Below, piece by piece: positions 55,050-63,174 of a DNA stretch of 64,000 bases (position 1 is the stretch's first letter; every line of letters starts with the position of its first letter). The notes below the pieces were generated by a model. That model did not search any database. It was not told the origin of the DNA and worked only from the letters and a program-made list of their open reading frames with translations. The stretch covers positions 62,001 to 126,000 of the forward strand of contig NZ_JBKBHX010000005.1 of the NCBI RefSeq assembly GCF_046299575.1, given 5' to 3'. The translations under genes were made by a program, and so were the position numbers. The stretch comes from Thermaurantimonas sp046299575 (GTDB taxonomy: Bacteria; Bacteroidota; Bacteroidia; Flavobacteriales; Schleiferiaceae).

Positions 55050-55648
55050 GGTTGTTTCGTAGAGGGCATTTTTTCGGTCAGAAGGTTGAAGCGAAGAATT
55101 TTGTTGTCTAGCAGGGTTTTGATCACTTTTTTTACGTGCTGATATTCAGTGTCTTTATCAGCTTTAATGGCTACGCGTATGGTCGGATTCACCACGCGAG
55201 CATATATCACCCACTCAGCCAACTCATTCGAAAGGCTATCGGTAGGAATACCCGCCATAGGATAAAATTTCAGATTCTCCCGGTCTTTCAACAAATTGGA
55301 CAATTCAGATATGGGAACACCAAAGCCGCTTAATAGAGAAAAGTTTTCGATTTGATAATCTGAAAGTTCTAATTCGTAACGACGAGCAATGTGCTCTATA
55401 AGTGCCTTTTTTGAAAATTTTCCGTCGATTCCAAAAAATACTTGCCCCGAGGGATTGACGTAAATTGCCATCACACTCACCTCTGGCATTTGTATTTCGG
55501 CATTCGAAGTTGGCAAGATCACTTCAGTGGGGTCGTCGGTACGAAAAGAGGTGGACAGCATAAAGAAGGTGACCAAAAGAAAGGCCATGTCCACCATGGG
55601 ATTCATGTCGAGTTTCACAATTTTAGGACGAGCCTTTTCAATGGCCAT
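55046..55648 (-). CDS. exbD: ExbD/TolR-family proton channel subunit (first copy)
   Basis: A 200-residue paralogue with the same membrane-helix motif (PMVDMAFLLVTFFML, about 17-31) and a longer periplasmic domain ending KHVKKVIKTLLDNKI. Two ExbD proteins can form the heterodimeric plug inside the ExbB pentamer. It starts 2 bases after exbB. Confidence 0.88.
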   Translation of the reverse strand: MAIEKARPKIVKLDMNPMVDMAFLLVTFFMLSTSFRTDDPTEVILPTSNAEIQMPEVSVMAIYVNPSGQVFFGIDGKFSKKALIEHIARRYELELSDYQIENFSLLSGFGVPISELSNLLKDRENLKFYPMAGIPTDSLSNELAEWVIYARVVNPTIRVAIKADKDTEYQHVKKVIKTLLDNKILRFNLLTEKMPSTKQP

Positions 55649-55650
55649 CT

Positions 55651-56442
55651 TTAGGCAGTTTGAAGTTTAAAATATTGTGCGATTGAAAAATTAAGTTCAT
55701 CTATTGAGTAGATAATTTGCTCAATTTGAGTGGCTAAGTAGTTATAAACGATAATACCAACTGCCGCGGTAGGAATACCTAAAGCAGTAGTTACCAACGC
55801 CTGCGATATACCATTGGCCAGACCCACGGCATCAGGAGCGCCGACGCGAGCCATAGAGGCAAAGGCTACAATCATACCCGTAACCGTACCCAAAAGTCCG
55901 ATTAATGTAGAAATTTGAGCTAGAGTAGAGATTACAACCATATTTTTTTGAAGGATAGGAATTTCAAGCTGAGTAGCCTCTTCTAACTCGGTTTCGATCC
56001 AGGCAATTTTTTCGGCCTGAGTAGCTTCAGGATGCGCTTGTTCCCACTGATGGTATGCTTGAAGAGCAGATTTCACTACATTTCCCAATGCCCCTCTGTG
56101 CTGATCGCATAGCGCATAGATGTCATCCCACTTTTTTTGTTTCAAGAGGTTTCGCACTTCAGACACAAAAAGCTGCGTTTGAATCTGGCCATAGGCCTTG
56201 CGCAGTGTAATGAGCCTCTCGATGGCGTAAGCAATAAGAATAATTTGAAAGGAAATAAGCACTACAACCAAAGGACCCCCTTTATACATTACACCGAGAT
56301 AATTACCCTTTATGGGTTCTCCCGTATTAATACCTCCTACAAAATTGCTTCCAGCGCCAAGTATCTTTTCATAAATCAACCATGCCAATACGAGAGCAAT
56401 TGGAATTACAAGCGCAGCAAACCAACGTTGGTAATTTTTCAT
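55651..56442 (-). CDS. exbB: ExbB/TolQ-family proton channel protein
   Basis: A 263-residue protein with three main membrane helices (about 8-28, 55-75, 165-190 and 205-230 include the core) and the MotA/TolQ signature TLIGLLGTVTGMIVAFASM. It forms the pentameric channel with ExbD. It heads the operon exbB-exbD-exbD-tonB, driven by the TAGCTTTG box. Confidence 0.9.
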   Translation of the reverse strand: MKNYQRWFAALVIPIALVLAWLIYEKILGAGSNFVGGINTGEPIKGNYLGVMYKGGPLVVVLISFQIILIAYAIERLITLRKAYGQIQTQLFVSEVRNLLKQKKWDDIYALCDQHRGALGNVVKSALQAYHQWEQAHPEATQAEKIAWIETELEEATQLEIPILQKNMVVISTLAQISTLIGLLGTVTGMIVAFASMARVGAPDAVGLANGISQALVTTALGIPTAAVGIIVYNYLATQIEQIIYSIDELNFSIAQYFKLQTA

Positions 56443-56461
56443 TTTTATTTTTTTAGTAAAG

Positions 56462-56469
56462 CAAAGCTA
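56462..56469 (-). promoter_or_regulatory. -7 box (TAGCTTTG) for the TonB operon
   Basis: Read on the minus strand, an exact TAnnTTTG match ending 20 bases before the exbB ATG. No clear -33 TTTG. Confidence 0.5.
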
Positions 56470-56520
56470 AAAATCCTCTTACAAGATATGACGATTGTCA
56501 GATATCGATTTGTTTTTAAT

Positions 56521-56546
56521 AAAAAAAAACCGGCACAAGGCCGGTT
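56521..56546 (-). terminator. Terminator after the PUR-family gene
   Basis: Arms AACCGGC and GCCGGTT with loop ACAAG; on the minus strand it is followed by eight T residues. It separates the PUR-family gene from the TonB operon. Confidence 0.85.
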
Positions 56547-56575
56547 TGTAATATTTATAATTAAAAATCAGAATT

Positions 56576-56932
56576 TTATAAATCTTCGAAGTCGAGAGAC
56601 TTTTCTGACCTACGAGAAGAAAAATATTTTTCTTTGTTGAAGTTCGGATCGTGCTTTTCTGAAATTACTTCTTCTCCTTTTTCGTTGATGATAAATTCAG
56701 TAATATCATCAAGCATTTGTTTGAAGGCATTAAAATCCTCCTTGTAGAGATAGATTTTGTGTTTTTTGTAATAAAACTCACCTGAACCTTCAGTTAACTT
56801 CTTACTTTCAGTGATGGTGAGGTAGTAATCGTTTGCTTTGGTAGCCCGTACATCAAAAAAGTACGTTCTGCTTCCGGCTCTAAGAACTTTGGAATAAATT
56901 TCCTCTTTGTCCATGTTGTCTTTCTCCTGCAT
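56576..56932 (-). CDS. PUR-alpha-like (DUF3276) nucleic-acid-binding protein
   Basis: A 118-residue protein with the highly conserved PUR core: EEIYSKVLRAGSRTYFFDVRATKANDYYLTITESKK (quoted here in part: YFFDVRATKANDYYLTITES, about residues 22-41) and KIYLYKEDFNAFKQML. The family binds single-stranded nucleic acid; bacterial members are small single-domain proteins. Two ATGs (56932 and 56914) are possible; the first lies 23 bases after a strong -7 box and is chosen. The long upstream frame runs into tRNA-Leu and is false. Confidence 0.88.
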   Translation of the reverse strand: MQEKDNMDKEEIYSKVLRAGSRTYFFDVRATKANDYYLTITESKKLTEGSGEFYYKKHKIYLYKEDFNAFKQMLDDITEFIINEKGEEVISEKHDPNFNKEKYFSSRRSEKSLDFEDL

Positions 56933-56954
56933 GATGGGTAGTGTTGATATGCCA

Positions 56955-56985
56955 CAAAAATATTTTTTTCCTTGAAAACAGCAAA
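56955..56985 (-). promoter_or_regulatory. Strong promoter for the PUR-family gene
   Basis: On the minus strand TTTG (56982-56985), 19 bases, TATTTTTG (56955-56962): a full consensus match, ending 23 bases before the ATG. Confidence 0.75.
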
Positions 56986-57049
56986 TGAAATTTGAAAGAT
57001 AAGTACGGCTCAGAAATAAAAAATTCCGCCGTTGAAGCGGAACCAGTGT

Positions 57050-57132
57050 GCCCAGGACTGGACTCGAACCAGCACGCCCGAACGGGCACCACCCCCTCAA
57101 AGTGGCTTGGCTACCAATTTCAACACCTGGGC
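57050..57132 (-). tRNA. tRNA-Leu (anticodon GAG)
   Basis: The minus strand folds into an 83-base cloverleaf: acceptor GCCCAGG with CCTGGGC, D arm TTG..CAA, anticodon stem CCACT/GGTGG with loop TTGAGGG (anticodon GAG), long variable arm TGCCCG/CGGGCG typical of leucine tRNA, and a T arm with TTCGAGT. CCA is not encoded. It follows tRNA-Lys by 17 bases. Confidence 0.95.
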
Positions 57133-57149
57133 AAAATTTTTTGGGGGAG

Positions 57150-57222
57150 TGACTCGGCTGGGGCTCGAACCCAGGACCCCAACATTAAAAGTGTTGTGCT
57201 CTACCTGCTGAGCTACCGAGTC
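57150..57222 (-). tRNA. tRNA-Lys (anticodon UUU)
   Basis: 73-base cloverleaf on the minus strand: acceptor GACTCGG with CCGAGTC, D arm GCTC/GAGC, anticodon stem CAACA/TGTTG with loop CTTTTAA (anticodon TTT), T arm CTGGG/CCCAG with TTCGAGC. CCA is not encoded. Confidence 0.96.
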
Positions 57223-57248
57223 GTCAGTTGTTTTCTCAATTGGGGCTG

Positions 57249-57256
57249 CAAATATA
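57249..57256 (-). promoter_or_regulatory. -7 box (TATATTTG) for the tRNA pair
   Basis: Exact TAnnTTTG match on the minus strand, 26 bases before the first base of tRNA-Lys. No clear -33. Confidence 0.4.
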
Positions 57257-57440
57257 TGGCGATTTTTTATCTTTAATAGCCTAATTTTCCTTTTTAGAAA
57301 AATTTCACAAACTCAGTTTAGCTGACTTTATATCAAATTCGCCCATCAAATCATTTTTAAAATTCCTTACACATGCAACCTTTTCGAACTCTAACTGCAT
57401 CTTTAAGATGAAATTTCTTTGAAATTAGTACCTTACCATT

Positions 57441-57995
57441 GTGAAGACAAAAGATGCAGAACTGATAGATCAGTTGGTAAAAGGCAGGGCAAAAGCTCAG
57501 GAACAGTTTTATAACATTTTTGCACCCAAAGTATTTGCTTTGTGCCAACGGTATCTATCCGATAAAGATGAGGCAGAAGACACCATGATTCAGTCGCTGC
57601 TAAAGGCATTACAGAATATCCATTCTTATAAAGCCGTAGGCACACTGGAAGGATGGGTTAAGCGCATTGCAGTGAACGAATGTCTTAGCAAGCTGAGGAA
57701 AAAAACGACATTCCATATTTTTTCACTTTATGAACTGCATAAGGAAGACGTCGATTTTTACTGTGAAGATTCAGATGTTACTTACCTGCTTGAACTTATT
57801 CGTGAATTACCCGAAGGATATCGAACTGTCTTCAATCTATATGTAATAGAAGGGTATAGTCATTCCGAAATATCTGAAATGCTTGGCATCAGCATCGGCA
57901 CATCTAAATCACAGCTAAGCCGCGCACGAGCTATTCTAAAAGAAAAACTCATGAAAACGCATTTAAAAAACAGCTCAAATGAAAGAGAATATTGA
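57441..57995 (+). CDS. ECF sigma factor
   Basis: A 184-residue ECF sigma: region 2 with SDKDEAEDTMIQSLLKALQNI and GWVKRIAVNECLSKLRK, region 4 with LPEGYRTVFNLYVIEGYSHSEISEMLGISIGTSKSQLSRAR. The start is GTG at 57441. Its 3' end overlaps the next gene by 17 bases. That gene looks like its membrane anti-sigma partner. Confidence 0.92.
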   Translation: MKTKDAELIDQLVKGRAKAQEQFYNIFAPKVFALCQRYLSDKDEAEDTMIQSLLKALQNIHSYKAVGTLEGWVKRIAVNECLSKLRKKTTFHIFSLYELHKEDVDFYCEDSDVTYLLELIRELPEGYRTVFNLYVIEGYSHSEISEMLGISIGTSKSQLSRARAILKEKLMKTHLKNSSNEREY

Positions 57996-58722
57996 TCAAT
58001 TATTTAAAGAAAAGTTTGAGAATTTAGAAATACAGCCCAGGCCAGTATCAAAAATAATTTTTCTACAAAAAGCAGCACAAAAAAAATCGATTCAAATGTT
58101 TCGATTTGCCACAAAAGCTTCAGCTGCTGTTATCTTGATTTCAATAAGTGGATATTTCATTACAAAACATATAGTTAATACCACAGAAAGTCAACTAATT
58201 AGCTTCCAAGAATATGAAAAAAAATCAGACGAAAACGCTAAGCCCGAAACAGATGAAATTTTTGATAAGAAAAATCACTCAAAAATTATCTATTCAAAGA
58301 GAAATATTTCGCATTCAAAGAATATAAATTATTCACATAAAAATGAATATTTTAACAAGGATAATTCTTTAAATATTCTACAAGTAAGTGATTTATTTTT
58401 TAAGGATACTACAGCAGAGCATACTCCCGAAAGTATTTCTATGATAGAACCAGAAATAGAAATAAAAATTACCGGTTTTTCAGAACAAATAGTCCATTAT
58501 TCTCAGGCTGAATACAATCAAAAACCAACACAGATTTCATTTCATCTTCTAAGCCAAAAACTCACTGTTCATTCACCCGTCTTCGAAGAAGTCGATCAGG
58601 TATATCATCAGCTGAAAAAAGGGTTAAAAGATTTTAATTTAGCTGATGCCAGCCGGGCTATTTCAAATAATCTGGTCGATCGATTTTCATCACGAAAATA
58701 TCAAAATCAAAATAACAATTAA
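57979..58722 (+). CDS. Single-pass membrane protein, putative anti-sigma factor
   Basis: A 247-residue protein: about 40 charged residues, one membrane helix (about 43-62), then about 185 residues outside the cytoplasm, rich in Lys, Asn and Ser with low complexity (SHKNEYFNKDNS). There is no zinc anti-sigma motif; the assignment rests on its position overlapping an ECF sigma gene and on its topology. A barrel protein gene starts 2 bases later. Confidence 0.6.
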   Translation: MKENIDQLFKEKFENLEIQPRPVSKIIFLQKAAQKKSIQMFRFATKASAAVILISISGYFITKHIVNTTESQLISFQEYEKKSDENAKPETDEIFDKKNHSKIIYSKRNISHSKNINYSHKNEYFNKDNSLNILQVSDLFFKDTTAEHTPESISMIEPEIEIKITGFSEQIVHYSQAEYNQKPTQISFHLLSQKLTVHSPVFEEVDQVYHQLKKGLKDFNLADASRAISNNLVDRFSSRKYQNQNNN

Positions 58723-58724
58723 TT

Positions 58725-59906
58725 ATGAGAAAAATCCTGTTTACTACTATGGTGCTGGTATGCACACAAATAATGACAATTACAGTAGCTCAGCAAAAGA
58801 ACACAGTTTCAGACACCGTGCCCAAAGTATCAATCAAGGTTGAAGTAGATGGCACCCAGATTTCTATCAATACTTCGGATATACGCACAATAAGCGAGAA
58901 AGAACTCGACGAAGTCATCAAAAAGATTACCCGAAATGCTCAAAAAATTGCGCATAAAATGCAGTTAATGATTCAGCGAATTGAGTATCTGCGCGGACAG
59001 AATGCACTTGAACCCCGTATGGCTGATTCAATTCTAAAAGAAATTGTAAAGGCTGCTGAGGAGGGATTAGCTTTTAATAAAATGTCAAAAGACAATTGGA
59101 AAGAGTATCTCGATGACCATTTTGATAAAATAAATGATCAGTTCGAAAAAATAGAAGACCGCATACAGGAACTTGAAGATATCGCAGGTATAGCATATCA
59201 ACCGCCCGTAGGAAATTCACAGAAATCTGATAAACCAGGAATATATTTTAAACGTGACTCTGTCTATGACTTTAAATTTCCCAAATACCGTTCAGGCCAA
59301 AAGGTATCTATTTTCCATTTTTCATTTGGAGTCAATCAATTAGGTGATAACAGCATTCTTAATGCAGATCTGCTGCGCTCCTGGACTTTCTCTGTTGGCA
59401 TACACGGCAACCGAAAGTTTACAAAAACCAGCATTGCAGGCCTGTATTACGGGCTCTCTTACCGATGGACAGCTTTTGGTCTGCCAAACGATGTGCGTAT
59501 GGAAGCTGCTCCGACAGGTATTAAGTTTGTAAGCGATCCGCAATCAACAGCTACGCGCAGCCGCCTCCGAAGTCAATCGATCGAAGCTCCACTTCTGCTC
59601 ACATTTTCGCACAAAAAAGGATTCATCGACGGTGCCTATTTCGGTTTAGGCGTATTTGGCGGCTGGCGATTTAACAACAGCACCTTTATAGAAGACCTTA
59701 CTGCCAATAATGATATGAAGCGCGAAACGGTAACATATGCTCATTTTCACATAAATCCTCTCTATGCCGGTGCAAGAGCGATTTTTGGGGTTCGCGGAGC
59801 CACGGCTACTATTTCGTATGAACTTTTTTCCTACTTTCGAAACAGAGCTAATCTTCCGAATCTAAGTCTTTTGAGTTTTACGCTTGGCGTTGATCTAACT
59901 GATTGA
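58725..59906 (+). CDS. Exported coiled-coil plus outer-membrane barrel protein
   Basis: A 393-residue protein: signal peptide (to TVAQ, about residue 23), a helical region with heptads (about 58-150, KIAHKMQLMIQRIEYLR and KINDQFEKIEDRIQELED), and a C-terminal beta-barrel (about 190-393, ending LLSFTLGVDLTD). The helical part would lie in the periplasm. I do not recognise the family. It is the third gene of the sigma/anti-sigma unit and ends just before a strong terminator. Confidence 0.65.
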   Translation: MRKILFTTMVLVCTQIMTITVAQQKNTVSDTVPKVSIKVEVDGTQISINTSDIRTISEKELDEVIKKITRNAQKIAHKMQLMIQRIEYLRGQNALEPRMADSILKEIVKAAEEGLAFNKMSKDNWKEYLDDHFDKINDQFEKIEDRIQELEDIAGIAYQPPVGNSQKSDKPGIYFKRDSVYDFKFPKYRSGQKVSIFHFSFGVNQLGDNSILNADLLRSWTFSVGIHGNRKFTKTSIAGLYYGLSYRWTAFGLPNDVRMEAAPTGIKFVSDPQSTATRSRLRSQSIEAPLLLTFSHKKGFIDGAYFGLGVFGGWRFNNSTFIEDLTANNDMKRETVTYAHFHINPLYAGARAIFGVRGATATISYELFSYFRNRANLPNLSLLSFTLGVDLTD

Positions 59907-59949
59907 TAAACACTCTTTTTACTTTTTCTGATTTGTGTAAATGTCACCT

Positions 59950-59977
59950 ACCCCGGCTTTGCTGCCGGGGTTTTTTC
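59950..59977 (+). terminator. Rho-independent terminator
   Basis: Arms ACCCCGGC and GCCGGGGT with a 6-base loop and TTTTTT. It closes the sigma/anti-sigma/barrel operon. Confidence 0.92.
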
Positions 59978-59999
59978 TTGTTTTCATAGAGAAAATCTA

Positions 60000-60031
60000 T
60001 TGGAAGTGCATTTTAAATGTAAATACATTTG
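60000..60031 (+). promoter_or_regulatory. Pirin-gene promoter with inverted repeat
   Basis: TTG at 60000-60002, 21 bases, TACATTTG at 60024-60031, ending 30 bases before the ATG. AAATGTA (60015-60021) and TACATTT (60024-60030) form an inverted repeat with a 2-base spacer, overlapping the -7 box. It could be a repressor site. Confidence 0.55.
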
Positions 60032-60060
60032 TTTCAAATAAAATTTAAAAAAATAAAATC

Positions 60061-60774
60061 ATGATAATCAACATTTTAAAATCAGAAGATAGGGGAAAAG
60101 CAGACTTAGGATGGCTTAAAACCAGATATAGCTTTAGTTTTTCAAATTATTATAACCCTCGCCGTATGCATTTCGGTATGCTGCGCGTGCTCAACGATGA
60201 CCACATCGCCGGCGGAATGGGCTTTGGGATGCACCCGCATGACAACATGGAAATCATTACCATCCCTACCGCAGGGGGATTGCGTCATCGAGATAGCATG
60301 GGCAATAGCGCCACCGTACATGCCGGCGAGGTACAGGTGATGAGCGCCGGTAAAGGCATTTACCACAGCGAAGTCAATCCATATCAAGAGCCGGTAGAGC
60401 TCTTCCAGATCTGGATCTTTCCCGACAAGGATAATGTAGAGCCACGCTATGACCAAAAGTCATATTCCGATATGCTCGTCCCGGGACAATGGTCGCTCAT
60501 CGTCGGCCCTAAGGGAGCATCAGATGTTGCTCTCTGGATTCATCAGAATGCCTTTCTGTCGTTGTTTCAAGGAAATGAAACTCCCATAGCCACCCATTAT
60601 ACCCCCTACTCTCCGGGTCAAGGGCTCTATCTGATGGTGGTGGAAGGTAATGCCACAGTAGAAGGGCATCAACTCAATCGACGTGATAGTATAGAAGTGT
60701 ATGATTTTGAAAGGCTTAACATTGAAACAGCGCCTAACACTCAACTACTTGCTATCGAAGTACCAATTAAGTAA
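60061..60774 (+). CDS. Pirin-family protein
   Basis: A 237-residue bicupin: GMHPHDNMEIIT (metal His57, His59), YHSEVNP (His101, Glu103), and the second cupin FQIWIFPD onward. Bacterial pirins bind iron and some have quercetinase activity or act as redox regulators. A possible operator lies over its promoter and a terminator follows. Confidence 0.92.
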   Translation: MIINILKSEDRGKADLGWLKTRYSFSFSNYYNPRRMHFGMLRVLNDDHIAGGMGFGMHPHDNMEIITIPTAGGLRHRDSMGNSATVHAGEVQVMSAGKGIYHSEVNPYQEPVELFQIWIFPDKDNVEPRYDQKSYSDMLVPGQWSLIVGPKGASDVALWIHQNAFLSLFQGNETPIATHYTPYSPGQGLYLMVVEGNATVEGHQLNRRDSIEVYDFERLNIETAPNTQLLAIEVPIK

Positions 60775-60827
60775 TTATCCTACACCGTCTTTCGTCGATA
60801 AAAGTGCACATTTAGTTAAAAATAATA

Positions 60828-60869
60828 CCCTGGATTCTTCGAATTTGAAGTCTCCAGGGCAATTTTTAT
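60828..60869. terminator. Bidirectional terminator between pirin and gcdH
   Basis: Arms CCCTGGA and TCCAGGG with an inner CTTC/GAAG stem, flanked by A and T runs. It serves both convergent genes. Confidence 0.7.
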
Positions 60870-60889
60870 TACTTAAGTTTCCTAAATGA

Positions 60890-62068
60890 TCACTTAAACG
60901 CCGGGATTCCGGTAATATCGGCTCCGGTAATAAGAAGATGGATATCGTGAGTACCTTCATAGGTAATCACTGACTCGAGATTCATCATATGGCGCATGAT
61001 GGGGTAATCGCCCGTAATGCCCATTCCGCCCAGGATCTGACGTGCTTCGCGGGCTATTTTGAGAGCCATTTCCACATTGTTGCGCTTAGCCATGGAGATT
61101 TGAGCCGATGTAGCTCTGTCTTCATTGCGCAATACACCCAGCCGCCATGCCAGAAGCTGTGCCTTAGTAATCTCAGTGATCATTTCAGCCAGCTTTTTCT
61201 GCTGTAACTGAAAAGCTGCAATCGGTTTATCAAACTGAATGCGCTGTTTGGCATATCGCAACGCAGTATCGTAGCAATCCATCGCTACGCCGATGGCGCC
61301 CCAGGCGATGCCATAGCGAGCACTGTCGAGACAAGATAATGGCGCACCTAAACCAGAACGACCAGGCAACAGATTTTCCTTAGGCACACGAACATTATCA
61401 AAGACCAATTCGCCCGTAGCACTGGCGCGAAGACTCCATTTATTCTTCGTTTCCGGTGTAGTGAAGCCCTCCATACCGCGCTCAACAATCAAACCGTGGA
61501 TACGGCCTTCTTCATTCTTAGCCCATACTACAGCAATATCGCAGATAGGAGCATTGCTGATCCACATCTTGCTGCCATTGAGCAGATAATGGTCACCCAT
61601 ATCGCGAAAGTTGGTCACCATTCCGCCCGGATTTGAGCCAAAATTGGGCTCTGTCAGACCAAAAGCTCCCAAATACTCCCCGGAAGCCAGTTTTGGAAGG
61701 TATTTGCGTTTTTGCTCTTCAGTGCCGTATTTGTAAATGGGAAACATCACCAGGGACGACTGTACCGAACAAGTCGAGCGAATACCGCTGTCACCTCGCT
61801 CAATCTCCTGCATCATCAACCCGTAAGAGATGTAGTCAAGGCCAGCTCCGCCGTATTCTTGTGGTATAAAAGGCCCGTATGCTCCGATTTCTGCCAACCC
61901 TTTTCTCAAATGCGCCGGAAACTCAGCACGCTGGGCATACTCCTCAATAATGGGTGTTACCTCACGCTTAACCCATTCACGGGTTGTATCGCGCACCAGT
62001 TTGTGCTCCTCACTCAGCAATTCATCCACCAGATAGTAATCCGGCGCCTGAAACAAATCGTTACTCAT
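60890..62068 (-). CDS. gcdH: Glutaryl-CoA dehydrogenase
   Basis: A 392-residue acyl-CoA dehydrogenase. Motifs FGLTEPNFGSNPGGM, SKMWISNAPICD, LRASATGELVFD and RQILGGMGITGDYPIMRH are present, and the catalytic Glu lies in YEGTHDIHLLI near residue 375. That YEGTHDIH form and FGSNP are typical of glutaryl-CoA dehydrogenase (lysine/tryptophan breakdown) rather than of short-chain enzymes. TAGATTTG lies 24 bases upstream. Confidence 0.88.
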   Translation of the reverse strand: MSNDLFQAPDYYLVDELLSEEHKLVRDTTREWVKREVTPIIEEYAQRAEFPAHLRKGLAEIGAYGPFIPQEYGGAGLDYISYGLMMQEIERGDSGIRSTCSVQSSLVMFPIYKYGTEEQKRKYLPKLASGEYLGAFGLTEPNFGSNPGGMVTNFRDMGDHYLLNGSKMWISNAPICDIAVVWAKNEEGRIHGLIVERGMEGFTTPETKNKWSLRASATGELVFDNVRVPKENLLPGRSGLGAPLSCLDSARYGIAWGAIGVAMDCYDTALRYAKQRIQFDKPIAAFQLQQKKLAEMITEITKAQLLAWRLGVLRNEDRATSAQISMAKRNNVEMALKIAREARQILGGMGITGDYPIMRHMMNLESVITYEGTHDIHLLITGADITGIPAFK

Positions 62069-62091
62069 ATCACATTGCGTTATTCATTCGG

Positions 62092-62099
62092 CAAATCTA
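62092..62099 (-). promoter_or_regulatory. -7 box (TAGATTTG) for gcdH
   Basis: Exact TAnnTTTG match on the minus strand ending 24 bases before the ATG. No clear -33 TTTG. Confidence 0.45.
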
Positions 62100-62214
62100 C
62101 ACGTCCTCGAGTATCCTTTTACTTAACTCATCGGTTCTTTGATAGTTTGTAATGATTTATTATTCAGAAAACTTTTTCATAAGTTGACGACCGACATAAG
62201 TAGCGATCTTACTT

Positions 62215-63165
62215 TTAATTATTAAGCTTTATGGTCTCGACGACAGTGGATAGGATGCGGAAGGCGGCCTCGCCCATGGCATTGCCCTTGTCATCGAGCA
62301 CGGGATTGATCTCGGTAAACTCGAGGCAGACGACGCGAGGGTCTTCGAGCAGGCGATTGATGATGGCGGTGGCTTCCTCTTCATAGAGGCCGCCGGGTAC
62401 AGGAGTGCCGGTGCCGCGAGATACGGAGGGGTCCATGCTGTCCACATCGAAGGAGATGTAGATAATGTCGCAATCGGCAAGATATTCAAGGGCTTTTTCG
62501 GCTGCGCGTACGGGGCCTGATTCGCGCACCTGCTCTACTTTGATGACGCGTACTTTGTTTCGGATGATAAGGTAATCCTCAGGCATCTCGGTACTGCGCA
62601 GTGCGATGAAGACAAGGTCGCTGTAGCGGATGCGGGGTGACTTGCCCTTAAGCTGGTTCCAGTACTGTAGGGTGCTATCGGGTACTTTCTTGAGCTTGCA
62701 ATCGAGGTTGTCTTCAGAGAGGGCAGTGGCCAGCGGCATGCCATGTACATTGCCTGAGGGGGATGTGTAGGGCGAGTGAAGGTCGGCGTGGGCGTCGATC
62801 CAGATGACGCCAAGTCGCTTGTCTGGAAAGGCGCTTTTGATGCCGGCGATGGTGCCGCCGGCATTGGAATGGTCGCCGGAGATGACGATGGGGAAGTAGC
62901 CGTTTTCAAACACTTCGACGAGTTTCTCTTCGATGCGCTGATACATCGTGACGATGCCGTCGAGCCGCTTGGCGTATGGGGTGACGTCTTCCTCGAAGAG
63001 CATGTTGTTGAGGTGCTTTACTTCTTCGACTTTGTATTTTTTGAAAAATTTTGGATTGAGCTTAAAGGAAGCGATGCGCATGGCGTCGAGGCCGAGGCTG
63101 GCACCCCGTGTGCCTGCGCCCAGCTCGCTCATTACGCTTACAAGTCGTATTTTCCGTTTGGCCAT
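62215..63165 (-). CDS. Arginase/agmatinase-family ureohydrolase
   Basis: A 316-residue enzyme with the manganese ligands VISGDHSNAGG, IWIDAHADLH and SFDVDSMDPS. It most resembles arginase (length, SGNVHGMPLA, CLEFTEINP), which splits arginine to ornithine and urea, but agmatinase cannot be excluded. It starts 9 bases after purK, so the two genes are co-transcribed despite belonging to different pathways. The gene is unusually GC-rich for this window. Confidence 0.88.
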   Translation of the reverse strand: MAKRKIRLVSVMSELGAGTRGASLGLDAMRIASFKLNPKFFKKYKVEEVKHLNNMLFEEDVTPYAKRLDGIVTMYQRIEEKLVEVFENGYFPIVISGDHSNAGGTIAGIKSAFPDKRLGVIWIDAHADLHSPYTSPSGNVHGMPLATALSEDNLDCKLKKVPDSTLQYWNQLKGKSPRIRYSDLVFIALRSTEMPEDYLIIRNKVRVIKVEQVRESGPVRAAEKALEYLADCDIIYISFDVDSMDPSVSRGTGTPVPGGLYEEEATAIINRLLEDPRVVCLEFTEINPVLDDKGNAMGEAAFRILSTVVETIKLNN

Positions 63166-63174
63166 ATATATGGT

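Noticed and set aside
56933..57100. N-terminal extension of the PUR-family frame
   Set aside because: It would run through the promoter and into tRNA-Leu, so the ATG at 56932 is the earliest sensible start.
62229..62909. Two minus-strand frames inside the arginase-type gene, rich in Ala, Ser and Pro
   Set aside because: They are products of the GC-rich third positions of the true frame and have no motifs.
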